64,000 bases of DNA from Coprobacter secundus (GTDB lineage: Bacteria; Bacteroidota; Bacteroidia; Bacteroidales; Coprobacteraceae): assembly GCA_000803105.1 (NCBI GenBank), contig JTDA01000011.1:71895-135894 (forward strand), written 5' to 3'. Every line of letters starts with the position of its first letter. Position 1 is the stretch's first letter. The notes under the pieces were generated by a model. That model was not told the origin of the DNA. It made no database searches and saw nothing but the letters and a program-made list of their open reading frames with translations. Both the position numbers and the translations under genes were made by a program. Below are positions 35,701 through 43,073 of the stretch, in pieces.

Positions 35701-37057
35701 CGGCAAAAGTGGCCGAACGCGCCACTTTGCTTGCGCCTTTTTCTATTTCGGCATCCATCTCTGCTTGCGTAAACTTGCGTCCTATGAATTGCCGCCCGTA
35801 AATATGAGCCAGTATGCCTTCCAGAATAACAATGGAACCGTCCACCACAATTCCAAAGTCTATCGCCCCCAAGCTCATCAAGTTGGCAGAAACTCCAAAC
35901 ACGCGCATCAAAATAAAGGCAAACAGCATGGCAAGCGGAATGACAGAAGCTACAATCAACCCGGCACGCACATTGCCGAGAAACACAATCAGTACCAAAA
36001 ATACGATGACCGCACCTTCTATCAGGTTACGGATAACGGTGGAGATATTCCGGTCCACCAATTCCGAACGGTTCAGGTAAGGCTCAATGCTGATGCCCTC
36101 GGGCAACATCTTTTGTACTTGTTCTACCCGTTTCCCAAGTTCGGAAGTGACAACATTGGCATTAGCCCCTTTCAGCATCATGGCAATGCCACCCACACAC
36201 TCCCCTTTCCCATCGATGGTCATGGCTCCAAAGCGCTTGGCACTTCCGAAACGTACATCAGCCACATCACTTACGTGTACGGGGATACCGTTACGGTTTG
36301 CCACTACAATGTGTTCTACATCCTGCAAGCTGCTTATCATTCCTTCCGAACGGATATAATAGGCTCGGTTCACTTTCTCGATGTAACTGCCACCCGTATT
36401 CTGATTGTTACTATTCAACGCTTCGAACACTTCCCCGATGGTGATATTGAGCGAGTAGAGTGCATCCGGATCCACTGCTACCTCATATTGCTTCAGGTTA
36501 CCACCGAAACTATTAATTTCCACGATACCGGGAATACCGGACAACTGCCGTTTCACGATCCAATCCTGAATGGTGCGCAGCTCCATCGCATCGTATTTGT
36601 CCTCATAGCCGGGTGCCACCTGCAACGTATATTGGTAAATTTCACCCAGCCCAGTGGTAACAGGCATCAACTCCGGAGTACCTAATTCCGGAGGAATCTC
36701 ACTTATCACGGTCTGTATCTGTTCGTTGACAAGCTGTCGCGCCTGTAAGGTAGGAACACTTTCTTTGAATACTACTGTCACCAAGGAGAGCCCGAAGCGA
36801 CTGACTGACCGGATTTCCTCTACGTTCATGATATTACTCATGGCTATCTCGACAGGGAAGGTAATCAACTGCTCCACCTCTTGCGGTGCCAATGTGGGTG
36901 ACACGGTGACAATCTGCACCTGATTGTTTGTAATGTCCGGCACTGCGTCGATGGGCAATGTCAGCATGGCATAAATACCTCCGATAAGGAGAAAAATCGT
37001 CGTCAGGCCGACAAAAAGTTTCTTCCTGACAGAGAAATGTACTATTGCATCAAACAT
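32723..37057 (-). CDS. CusA/CzcA-type heavy-metal RND pump fused to its outer-membrane factor
   Basis: This 1444-residue protein has two parts. Residues 1 to about 1035 form a complete HME-type RND transporter with 12 membrane helices, two periplasmic porter regions and the proton-relay signature DFGIVVDGSIVILE (Asp400, Asp406, Glu413), which is typical of divalent or monovalent metal pumps. From residue 1044 (MRKWFGFGSYLLLLTAVTLP, then VQAQ) a signal-peptide-like segment leads into a 380-residue TolC/CzcC-type outer-membrane factor rich in long helices. No stop or frameshift separates them. Similar fusions occur in other Bacteroidetes. Which metal is moved cannot be read. It is the first gene of the pump-adaptor-kinase-regulator operon; TACATTTG (37104-37097, minus strand) is a possible -7 element. 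Confidence 0.95.
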   Translation of the reverse strand: MFDAIVHFSVRKKLFVGLTTIFLLIGGIYAMLTLPIDAVPDITNNQVQIVTVSPTLAPQEVEQLITFPVEIAMSNIMNVEEIRSVSRFGLSLVTVVFKESVPTLQARQLVNEQIQTVISEIPPELGTPELMPVTTGLGEIYQYTLQVAPGYEDKYDAMELRTIQDWIVKRQLSGIPGIVEINSFGGNLKQYEVAVDPDALYSLNITIGEVFEALNSNNQNTGGSYIEKVNRAYYIRSEGMISSLQDVEHIVVANRNGIPVHVSDVADVRFGSAKRFGAMTIDGKGECVGGIAMMLKGANANVVTSELGKRVEQVQKMLPEGISIEPYLNRSELVDRNISTVIRNLIEGAVIVFLVLIVFLGNVRAGLIVASVIPLAMLFAFILMRVFGVSANLMSLGAIDFGIVVDGSIVILEGILAHIYGRQFIGRKFTQAEMDAEIEKGASKVARSATFAVLIILIVFFPILTLTGIEGKYFTPMAKTLVFCIIGALLLSLTYVPMMASLFLKREVKGKRVFADRFFDKLNLVYMKILAVCMHHVRLTVFIAFLALAGSMALFTKLGAEFIPTLDEGDFAMQMTLPAGSSLTESIEVSCQAEKILKERFPEIKHVVAKIGTAEVPTDPMAVEDADVMIVMKPFKEWTSASDRAEMVEKMKAALEPLAGRAEFNFSQPIQLRFNELMTGAKADIAVKLYGEDMAELYDKAKEAAAYIEKIPGASDVIVEQAMGLPQLVVNYNRAKIARYGINIEELNTIVRTAYAGEAAGVVFENERRFDLVLRLDYDKVKDLNLDKLFVRTAEGIQIPMSEVATIDLVNGPLQINRDATKRRIVIGVNVRDADIQQVVQGIQATLEKNIKLKPGYYFSYGGQFENLQNAIDTLLVVIPIALMLILLLLFFAFKSVTYTLIVFSTVPLSLIGGIVALWLRGLPFSISAGVGFIALFGVAVLNGILMINHFKEVRKSTHYPLCTSRIIRKSCPHLLRPVFLTGLVASLGFVPMAIATSAGAEVQRPLATVVIGGLIVSTTLTLLIIPVFYHIVNSTVMLRYSKMRKWFGFGSYLLLLTAVTLPVQAQEGTARTVTLKQALEMALQNNPRLRIADSDIKRLRAVRGEVMELGATEFSYSWGQLNGVERKDKETAVSQPLGSLLVPFYKNVLVNKQVATGSFYKQMVEKEVKAEVKRAWAYYLYAWNLKDMYSEQSRLADRLQRAGELRYKQGEITRLEKSMSATVASDMRNKLFQAEEELKLAASRFQWICYADMPLVPADMELQLYPVDLDTCSLSEAHLNYIQSQTEEKRAMLNVERSRFFPELSVGYVRQNILPDKGLDSWMVGVSFPVWFLPQRSKVRQARFEMDKAQMQAEADRRNLELKVSELRASLRRYGESIRYYTASALVEADNLMKTADLQFRESETDISEYVQSMNAALEIRKGYVETVYQYNVAALEYELYHQ

Positions 37058-37489
37058 CTTATAGCATTGTTTTCATTTATATATCGATTGATGATACAAA
37101 TGTAGAAAAGCATAAAGAGATCAGCTATAAAGAATAAAGTGAAATGGAACAAACGGGTAGTGAATGGAAAGAAACAGGCAGTGAAATAACTATTCGGGAG
37201 ATTGTCTCTTGGCTTACTTTATTGTATTTATATTGTAGGATCATACTCTGGCTCTTCCCCAGAATATCTGCGTGTGTAAGTACATCTAAAATTCCTCGTA
37301 CTACCGGTTCAACACTATCCTTGCTTAAGAGCTTGTCTAACTTTTCCGATAAGAAAATTCCAAATCTAACCCGAGCAAAATTCAGACAGACTCTAAGGGG
37401 AACAATCGTATTTATACATTTTTTAGGCTCAATAATTGCGTATATGTTTATTGCTAATTACTTTTACTTTTAAAAAACATAAATGGTAT
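37058..37489. other. Intergenic region between RND operon and exonuclease gene
   Basis: It contains the probable -7 element of the RND operon (CAAATGTA on the plus strand, 37097-37104) and a minimal repeat copy (37327-37396). An open frame at 37144-37473 runs through the repeat and has no protein features. Confidence 0.55.
37327..37396 (+). repeat. Minimal interspersed repeat: two ends only (copy 6)
   Basis: The left end AAGAGCTTGTCTAACTTTTC (37327-37346) and right end GCAAAATTCAGACAGACTCT (37375-37394) match as inverted repeats at about 15 of 20 positions. They are only about 28 bases apart; both internal modules are missing, giving a 70-bp element. Confidence 0.65.
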
Positions 37490-38251
37490 ATGAAAATCAT
37501 CACGTATAATGTAAATGGCATACGGAGTGCCTTGTCCAAAGGGTTGACAGACTGGCTGGCCGAGGAATTGCCCGACGTACTGTGCCTGCAAGAGACCAAA
37601 GCCCAACCCGAACAAATCCCGACCGAAGTATTCGAGGCTATCGGATATAAATGTTATTTTTATTCGGCAAAGAAAAAAGGATATAGCGGTGTCGCTTTAC
37701 TCTCCCGCAAGGAGCCCGACCTTGTAGCTTATGGAATGGGTATGCCTCAATATGATGACGAAGGCCGTTTTCTCCGCGCAGATTTCGGAGACCTATCTGT
37801 CGTCAGCGTATATCATCCGTCCGGGACATCGGGCGACGAACGCCAAGCCTTCAAGATGGTATGGCTCGAAGATTTCCAACGGTATGTTCTCGAACTGCAA
37901 AAAAGCTGTCCCAACCTTATTTTATGCGGTGATTATAACATTTGCCATGAGGCCATAGACATTCATGATCCGATACGTAATGCAAAGAACAGCGGTTTCT
38001 TACCGGAGGAACGGGAGTGGATGAGCCGTTTCTTGTCGTCCGGATTTACCGATAGTTTCCGCTTTTTACATCCCGACTCCCAGGAATATACCTGGTGGAG
38101 TTTCCGATTCAATGCCCGTGCCAATAATAAGGGGTGGCGCATAGATTATTGCATGGTAAGCGACTGTATGCGACAAAGGCTCTTGGATGCTTCTATCTTA
38201 CCGCACGTAAAGCATTCGGATCATTGTCCCGCAGTTCTGGTTATCAAATGA
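37490..38251 (+). CDS. xth: Exodeoxyribonuclease III (AP endonuclease)
   Basis: This Mg-dependent AP endonuclease and 3' exonuclease of base excision repair has 253 residues. ATG 37490 (MKIITYNVNGIRSALSKG) is the canonical start; in-frame extension upstream is AT-rich filler. Conserved blocks are LCLQETKAQPEQIP (metal Glu), GYSGVALLSRKEP, YHPSGTSGDERQAFK, LCGDYNICHEAIDIHDP (Asp/Asn pair) and the final HSDHCPAVLVI (catalytic Asp-His). It is 6 bases upstream of dinB, so the two DNA-damage genes are co-transcribed. Confidence 0.96.
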   Translation: MKIITYNVNGIRSALSKGLTDWLAEELPDVLCLQETKAQPEQIPTEVFEAIGYKCYFYSAKKKGYSGVALLSRKEPDLVAYGMGMPQYDDEGRFLRADFGDLSVVSVYHPSGTSGDERQAFKMVWLEDFQRYVLELQKSCPNLILCGDYNICHEAIDIHDPIRNAKNSGFLPEEREWMSRFLSSGFTDSFRFLHPDSQEYTWWSFRFNARANNKGWRIDYCMVSDCMRQRLLDASILPHVKHSDHCPAVLVIK

Positions 38252-38257
38252 CGTAAT

Positions 38258-39334
38258 ATGGAAAGTCTTCCTGTTCGGAAAATTATCCATATCGACATGG
38301 ACGCTTTCTATGCTTCGGTGGAACAACGCGACCATCCTGAATACCGGGGCAAAGCGATTGCGGTGGGACGGGATGAATCGCGAGGAGTGGTGTCTACAGC
38401 CAGCTATGAGGCTCGTAAATACGGTGTGCGTTCGGCCATGCCTTCGACTCGGGCGCGGGAATTGTGCCCCAACCTGATATTCGTCCCCGGCAGAATGGCT
38501 GTATATAAGGAAATATCGGCCCAGATTCATGAAATATTCAGGGAATATACCGATATTATAGAACCGTTGTCTATCGATGAGGCTTTTTTGGATGTTACTC
38601 ATAATAAAAAAAATATCGAGCTGGCTTCGGACATCGCCCGGGAAATAAAGGAGAAGATAAAGGTGCGTACTCAGCTGACGGCCTCGGCCGGAATTTCGTT
38701 CAATAAATTTCTGGCCAAGATAGCTTCCGATTACCGAAAGCCTGACGGATTGTACGTCATTCACCCGCAAAAGGCTCTTGACTTCATTGCCAAACTCCCT
38801 ATTGAATCTTTCTGGGGTGTGGGGAAAGTTACTGCCCAGAAAATGCATAAATTGGGTATCCACAATGGGCTGCAACTGCGACAATGCTCTCTGGAGTACC
38901 TTACGCGCCAGTTCGGAAAGGCCGGTCAACTGTACTTCGACTTCTCTCATGGTATAGATAACCGTACGGTAAATCCTGAGCGCGAAAGGAAATCGGCAGG
39001 TTGTGAAAGGACATACGAAAAAGACCTGACAGAAAAGATGTCGGTCATCATCGAATTGTATCACATTGCCGTAGAACTGAGCGAGCGCCTGAAGAAATCA
39101 GAATTCAAAGGTAACACTCTCACTTTAAAGATACGTTTTTCGGACTTTTCGACTCTAAGTAAAAGTATCACCATCGGTCAGGCTTTTACTTCTCTCGAAG
39201 AGATACTGCCCCATGCCAAAAATCTGCTCAAAGAAACACATTACGAAAATCGACCGATACGCTTACTCGGGCTCTCGGTATCGCATCCATTAAGCGACGA
39301 ACGCTTTCCCCGACAGTTGCGCATACCTTTTTAG
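38258..39334 (+). CDS. dinB: DNA polymerase IV (Y-family translesion polymerase)
   Basis: DinB copies past damaged bases with low fidelity. The 358 residues contain the palm metal site HIDMDAFYASVEQRDHPEYRG, the second acidic motif SIDEAFLDVTH, ASAGISFNKFLAKIASDYRKPDG, the HhH segment FWGVGKVTAQKMHKLG, and the little-finger domain (about 240-345). It ends QLRIPF, close to the usual C-terminal beta-clamp-binding tail. It starts 6 bases after xth. No LexA box was recognised upstream of the pair. Confidence 0.96.
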   Translation: MESLPVRKIIHIDMDAFYASVEQRDHPEYRGKAIAVGRDESRGVVSTASYEARKYGVRSAMPSTRARELCPNLIFVPGRMAVYKEISAQIHEIFREYTDIIEPLSIDEAFLDVTHNKKNIELASDIAREIKEKIKVRTQLTASAGISFNKFLAKIASDYRKPDGLYVIHPQKALDFIAKLPIESFWGVGKVTAQKMHKLGIHNGLQLRQCSLEYLTRQFGKAGQLYFDFSHGIDNRTVNPERERKSAGCERTYEKDLTEKMSVIIELYHIAVELSERLKKSEFKGNTLTLKIRFSDFSTLSKSITIGQAFTSLEEILPHAKNLLKETHYENRPIRLLGLSVSHPLSDERFPRQLRIPF

Positions 39335-39881
39335 AAGGAACAGGTGGAAAATAATTTCCGGAGATGATGACTTGTTCAAATTTTCGCAATAAAAAAGTAT
39401 GTCTGACCCTTTTGTAAGGAAATAAAACTTTCACAGATATTCAATATTTTCCGTTCAATTTATATTTTTAATAAACAATTTTATTTCGAAATAATCAAAA
39501 TATTTTGCCCTCTGATGTATTGCATCACAAATATTTTATATCTTTACCTGCGAAATCCAAACAAACTTTAGTAAAAAATAATACTTAATATAATAACATT
39601 CTTAACAAACGGAATAGGACAATAATATGAGAATCCTAAAATATTTATATTGTCGCAATGCTTATTATTCATATATTTTAGTTCAAGGAAATTATCTTTG
39701 ATTTCACACTCTGCTAATATAATAATATCATATCTTTATAAAAAAACAATCCGGCTTTCCGATTAGAAAGAAAAAAGGTAATTTTAATTTATATATTAAG
39801 GATTCATTTTTTACTATTCTAAAAAAGCGGATATTCACATTAACCCCAAATATATAAACAGGAATTTTAATATATCATATT
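39335..39881. other. AT-rich intergenic region before the recombinase-like gene
   Basis: A left terminal fragment of the repeat family (GACTTGTTCAAATTTTCGC, 39369-39387) lies at the beginning. I found no inverted repeats of the kind used by DNA invertases and no clear promoter. Confidence 0.5.
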
Positions 39882-40424
39882 ATGAAAAAGGGCTTCATCA
39901 GGGTGTCAAAGAATGCTGAGCAACTGCAACAGGAAATAAAAAAACTAAACCAGCACGGAGTACCTTCTGATTCTATTTTTTTGGAACGCAACCTTTCTCT
40001 GGTATTACCGCAATTAGAAAAGGGTGACACGATTGTAGTCTGTTCTTTGGCCCATATTTGCACGGGGATGAAAGACTTGTTATCCATCATATGCGAAATA
40101 CTGAAGAAAGGGATAGGGTTTGAATCGGTCGATGAATATAAACTGCAAATCTCGCCTGAAGATACCCAAATCATAGATTTGCTCTCGAGCCTGAACCGCT
40201 TCAGACAGGATATTGCAGGATTGCGTATCACCGAAGGACTGGACAAAGCGATAAATGAAGGGAAAAAACTGGGACGGCCTTCCGGCATGACTTCTCAAAT
40301 GGCTCATAAAATAAAACTGGCCAAACATATGTATGAGATGAATCAAATGTCTATTTCCCAAATATGCCGCCAGTTGAAACTTAACCAAGGTTCTTTCTAC
40401 CGTTATATCAAATATAACAAATAA
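39882..40424 (+). CDS. Serine-recombinase-like protein with degenerate active site
   Basis: The 180 residues have the layout of a small resolvase/invertase: catalytic domain (1-125) and C-terminal helix-turn-helix (138-178, MSISQICRQLKLNQGSFYRYI). The nucleophile region FIRVSK keeps Arg7 and Ser9. However, the LDRLGR motif that supplies two catalytic arginines in gamma-delta resolvase (Arg68, Arg71) reads LAHICT here (His58, Thr61), and the third position is NRFRQDI. GRPSG before the HTH is typical. It probably binds DNA but recombination competence is doubtful. It stands alone, with no transposon genes or invertible repeats seen nearby. Confidence 0.82.
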   Translation: MKKGFIRVSKNAEQLQQEIKKLNQHGVPSDSIFLERNLSLVLPQLEKGDTIVVCSLAHICTGMKDLLSIICEILKKGIGFESVDEYKLQISPEDTQIIDLLSSLNRFRQDIAGLRITEGLDKAINEGKKLGRPSGMTSQMAHKIKLAKHMYEMNQMSISQICRQLKLNQGSFYRYIKYNK

Positions 40425-40458
40425 GCTTACTTGAATTTTTTTTGATAAAAGTAATTTC

Positions 40459-40657
40459 GGGCTGTTTTCCCGTTTGCATTCGTCAAATAGCCCGCTATTA
40501 TCTTTATAAAAATGGAAAAACAGCTTCAAAGAAATTGCCCCAATTGGTTCGGGCTCCAAGTTATATTTTACATCGCTCGGCAGCATCTTGTATAGAGCTG
40601 CTTAAGTCACGCATCTCTCCGCAACATACCTCTTAGTCCCTTCTCAAGAGGTGAAAC
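40459..40657 (+). repeat. Interspersed repeat with both internal modules (copy 7)
   Basis: TTCGTCAAATAGCCCGCTAT (40479-40498) begins the first module, 26 of 27 bases identical to 20012-20038. The second module (40580-40656) has GGCAGCATCTTG and AAGTCACGCATCTCTCCG, then a TCCCTTCTCAAGAGGTGA near-palindrome. Confidence 0.75.
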
Positions 40658-40701
40658 AAATACTATAACACTCTCATTTACAATAAAACTTCCCAAGCTC
40701 A

Positions 40702-40731
40702 CCTCTGGAGAGGGGTCGGGTGTGTGTGACG
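40702..40731 (-). repeat. Second-module fragment in inverted orientation
   Basis: CCTCTGGAGAGGGGTCGGG followed by TGTGTGTGACG is the reverse complement of the CGTAACACACCCC...CCTCTCCAGAGG part of the second module. It is the only clearly inverted fragment seen. Confidence 0.45.
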
Positions 40732-40828
40732 CCCGAGCATATCTTCTTCAAATCAAAAAACTCTTACTAAAGACTAACAAATATTGGCTCGCAGCACTAA
40801 TACCAACTGCCCGAAATAGTTCAGCCTT

Positions 40829-40881
40829 GTCGCACTTCTCTCCGTAACACACTCCTTAGTCCCCTCTCAAGAGGGGAAATA
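40829..40881 (+). repeat. Interspersed repeat, second module only (copy 8)
   Basis: CGCACTTCTCTCCGTAACAC, then ACTCCTTAGT and CCCCTCTCAAGAGGGG (40861-40876), match the second module of the copies near 20.1 kb and 63.85 kb. Confidence 0.65.
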
Positions 40882-40937
40882 GACACTATAAAAGATATTC
40901 TCAAACGGACACGAACAAAAGCTAAACAGGGGAGTTA

Positions 40938-42059
40938 TTACCGATTGTTTAACGAAAACGGTATATTTGCAGGATACAACATCGTATCGTATAGTGCCTG
41001 CAATTCGGCGAAAATCAATGAGTCGGCATTGGCAACCCATCTTCTGAAGGCTGTATTTTTCTTATAATCAGGTATGTAATCGAGAAGCTTGTTCAGGTCG
41101 AAAGTATCGGATACGATACCGGCTCCTACTTTCATCGCGTCGAAGGCGTTACACTCCTGTTCTATATGGACAGGTACCATCAGTACAGGTTTCTGCAAAT
41201 AGAGGGCTTCACAAACCGACTCAAAGCCGGCCGTAGTCGAGTATGCCTTACATCCTGCCATATAATAAAGGAACTTTTTATCGTCGATACGGTGTAGGGA
41301 AAGGTTAGCGTCTACAGTCATATCAGAGGGTGCATCCTGCTTGTCCCAAAAGAAATCGAGTTTCGTATCGGGATGGGCCTGATGCCATTTTTTTATTTCT
41401 TCTATATATCCGCTATTGAGTACATATCCATGTATGTAGTCTCCATCGGCAATCTGTAACTGCATCACTTCTTTTCTCAACAGAGGCGGCACAACGATAA
41501 TACCCCGCTTATAATCATCGGGCATCGGGTAGAATGATAACGCCAGTTTCTTAGAGGCTCCTAAAGAGGTCATCCGAGTGAAAAAGCGAAGAGAAAACAT
41601 AGGGATGGAAAAAGTCTTCTTGAAGCGGAATTTACGGTGCAAAAACATGTATTGATGCCCGACACAGACCATCGGGACTTGAGGGGAAATAAAGAAATAG
41701 GTAAGGCCTGTGAGCAGTTCGTAAAAATTGACGACTATATCGGGTTGGTATTCGCGTATTTTACCTCTTATGAACTTCATCCCCGAAACATAACGGGGCA
41801 ACCGAAGCAGATTATATAATGTACTTTTCACCAGATTGGGGCGCTTGTTCTGCGCTGTAGGCAAGAAATTGGGACTTACGAAAGATTCAACAGGAGTCTT
41901 CATCTTCGAGAGAAAATATTCCGGTAAGCGGCGGTGTTCGCTCTTCCCTACCAGGCACGCTACCACTTCGTCTCCTCTACTGCGAGCCAGTTCTTGCATC
42001 ACCAATGCTTGTGTAAAATGGCCTCTACCCTCTCCCTGAATTATAAATAATAGTTTCAT
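40938..42059 (-). CDS. Glycosyltransferase of the MurG/GT28-like fold
   Basis: The protein has 373 residues from ATG 42059 (MKLLFIIQGEGRGHFTQALVM); the in-frame ATG 36 bases upstream adds a hydrophilic extension not typical of the family. The GEGRGHFTQAL segment is the glycine-rich acceptor-side loop, and the C-terminal half contains YMAGCKAYSTTAGFESVCEALYLQKPVLMVPV...EQECNA, the nucleotide-sugar donor site of GT-B enzymes of the MurG/UGT type. No membrane helices. It follows the phosphoesterase gene by 73 bases on the same strand; the pair suggests glycolipid or lipid A-like envelope synthesis, which is inference. Confidence 0.85.
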   Translation of the reverse strand: MKLLFIIQGEGRGHFTQALVMQELARSRGDEVVACLVGKSEHRRLPEYFLSKMKTPVESFVSPNFLPTAQNKRPNLVKSTLYNLLRLPRYVSGMKFIRGKIREYQPDIVVNFYELLTGLTYFFISPQVPMVCVGHQYMFLHRKFRFKKTFSIPMFSLRFFTRMTSLGASKKLALSFYPMPDDYKRGIIVVPPLLRKEVMQLQIADGDYIHGYVLNSGYIEEIKKWHQAHPDTKLDFFWDKQDAPSDMTVDANLSLHRIDDKKFLYYMAGCKAYSTTAGFESVCEALYLQKPVLMVPVHIEQECNAFDAMKVGAGIVSDTFDLNKLLDYIPDYKKNTAFRRWVANADSLIFAELQALYDTMLYPANIPFSLNNR

Positions 42060-42132
42060 ATTGTCATTTACATTTGACTTATATTCAAAAAACAAGTTAC
42101 CATATGTCCTTGTTCACTCTCCTGTCCGGGTT

Positions 42133-42921
42133 TTATGATGCTACCACCCACTGTTCGGCGGAGTCATTGTTCAGAAGGCACTCTTCATATCGCCATATTT
42201 CCCAACAGCCATCGGTATGCTCTATCAATGCACTTAACGATTCGACCCAATCTCCTGAGTTCAAATAGCGAATATTTCCGTACCAACGGTCTGCCGGCTG
42301 ATGAATGTGTCCGCATATAATGCCATCGAAGTGGCGGCTTGCAGCAATGGTCGCCAACTCTTTTTCGAAATCGGAAATATAGGATACGGCCGATTTTACT
42401 TTATGCTTTATCGATTGTGAAAAGGAGTAATAGGGCTTGCCGTTTTTTTGCCGGTAGTGATTTACGATTTTGTTCATCCACAGGAGCAATGTATATCCGT
42501 AATCGCCCAACTTGGCGAGCCAGACCATCCTGGTGCATATATTGTCGAATATATCACCATGAGTCACATAATATCGTTTACCGTGAGAACAATGTATATA
42601 ATCGTTTACAAATGAAACCGAGGAGAGTGTCAACGGCAATATCCTGTCCAGGAAACTATCATGATTGCCTCGGACATAGATGACTTGTGTACCGTGATTT
42701 TCCATCATTTTCATGATAACTTTTACCAGCTCGGTATATTCTCTTTTCCATCGTCCGAAGGGATTGCGTTGTAACTTCCAGCCATCCAGTATATCCCCGT
42801 TGAGGATGAGTTTGTCACAGTCTACATTTTTAAGAAACGATGTCAGTTCTTTGACTTTGGCATGCTCCGAGCCGATATGTACATCTGACAGGATAACGGT
42901 AGAAACTTTTGTTCTCATCAT
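42133..42921 (-). CDS. Calcineurin-type phosphoesterase, UDP-2,3-diacylglucosamine diphosphatase-like
   Basis: The 262 residues contain the full dimetal phosphoesterase set: SDVHIGS (about 12-18), NGDILDGW, YVRGNHDSF, VTHGDIFD and GHIHQPAD. This resembles the LpxH/LpxH2 family that cleaves UDP-2,3-diacylglucosamine in lipid A synthesis. The extra YRQKNGKPYYSFSQSIKHKVKSA insert fits LpxH-like proteins of Bacteroidales. Whether it is the essential LpxH or a paralogue cannot be decided here. The second Met (MRTKVSTVILSD) may be the true start. It is transcribed ahead of the glycosyltransferase. Confidence 0.85.
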   Translation of the reverse strand: MMRTKVSTVILSDVHIGSEHAKVKELTSFLKNVDCDKLILNGDILDGWKLQRNPFGRWKREYTELVKVIMKMMENHGTQVIYVRGNHDSFLDRILPLTLSSVSFVNDYIHCSHGKRYYVTHGDIFDNICTRMVWLAKLGDYGYTLLLWMNKIVNHYRQKNGKPYYSFSQSIKHKVKSAVSYISDFEKELATIAASRHFDGIICGHIHQPADRWYGNIRYLNSGDWVESLSALIEHTDGCWEIWRYEECLLNNDSAEQWVVAS

Positions 42922-43021
42922 AGTATATCTATTTTACTGATACAAAGAAAGGGGGGATATATTGCTTCAGCATGACAGACCGATGTTGTTTTCATGTCGT
43001 ATCCATTTCAAAACTATGAAA

Positions 43022-43053
43022 AGAGGAGCAATTTCTCCCGAAACAGCTCCTCT
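43022..43053 (-). terminator. Terminator of the ammonium transporter operon
   Basis: AGAGGAGC (43022-43029) and GCTCCTCT (43046-43053) form an 8-bp stem with a 16-base loop, about 20 bases beyond the amt stop codon. On the minus strand the stem is followed by TTTCATAG. Confidence 0.65.
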
Positions 43054-43073
43054 GCTTGCCAAAAATCGGCTAT

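Noticed and set aside
35450..36685. Long plus-strand open frame (411 codons) opposite the RND pump gene
   Set aside because: It is fully antisense to a well-conserved RND gene, has His/Gln-rich low-complexity composition typical of a shadow frame, and no start signal or family features.
29897..37057. RND/LytTR block as a recently acquired island because its base composition seemed higher than neighbours
   Set aside because: Sampled lines gave about 50 percent GC, but mutB segments varied from about 38 to 53 percent, so the difference is not reliable; no integrase, att site or tRNA was found.
38198..39064. Minus-strand open frame (288 codons) opposite dinB and the end of xth
   Set aside because: It is antisense to conserved genes and has no domain pattern.
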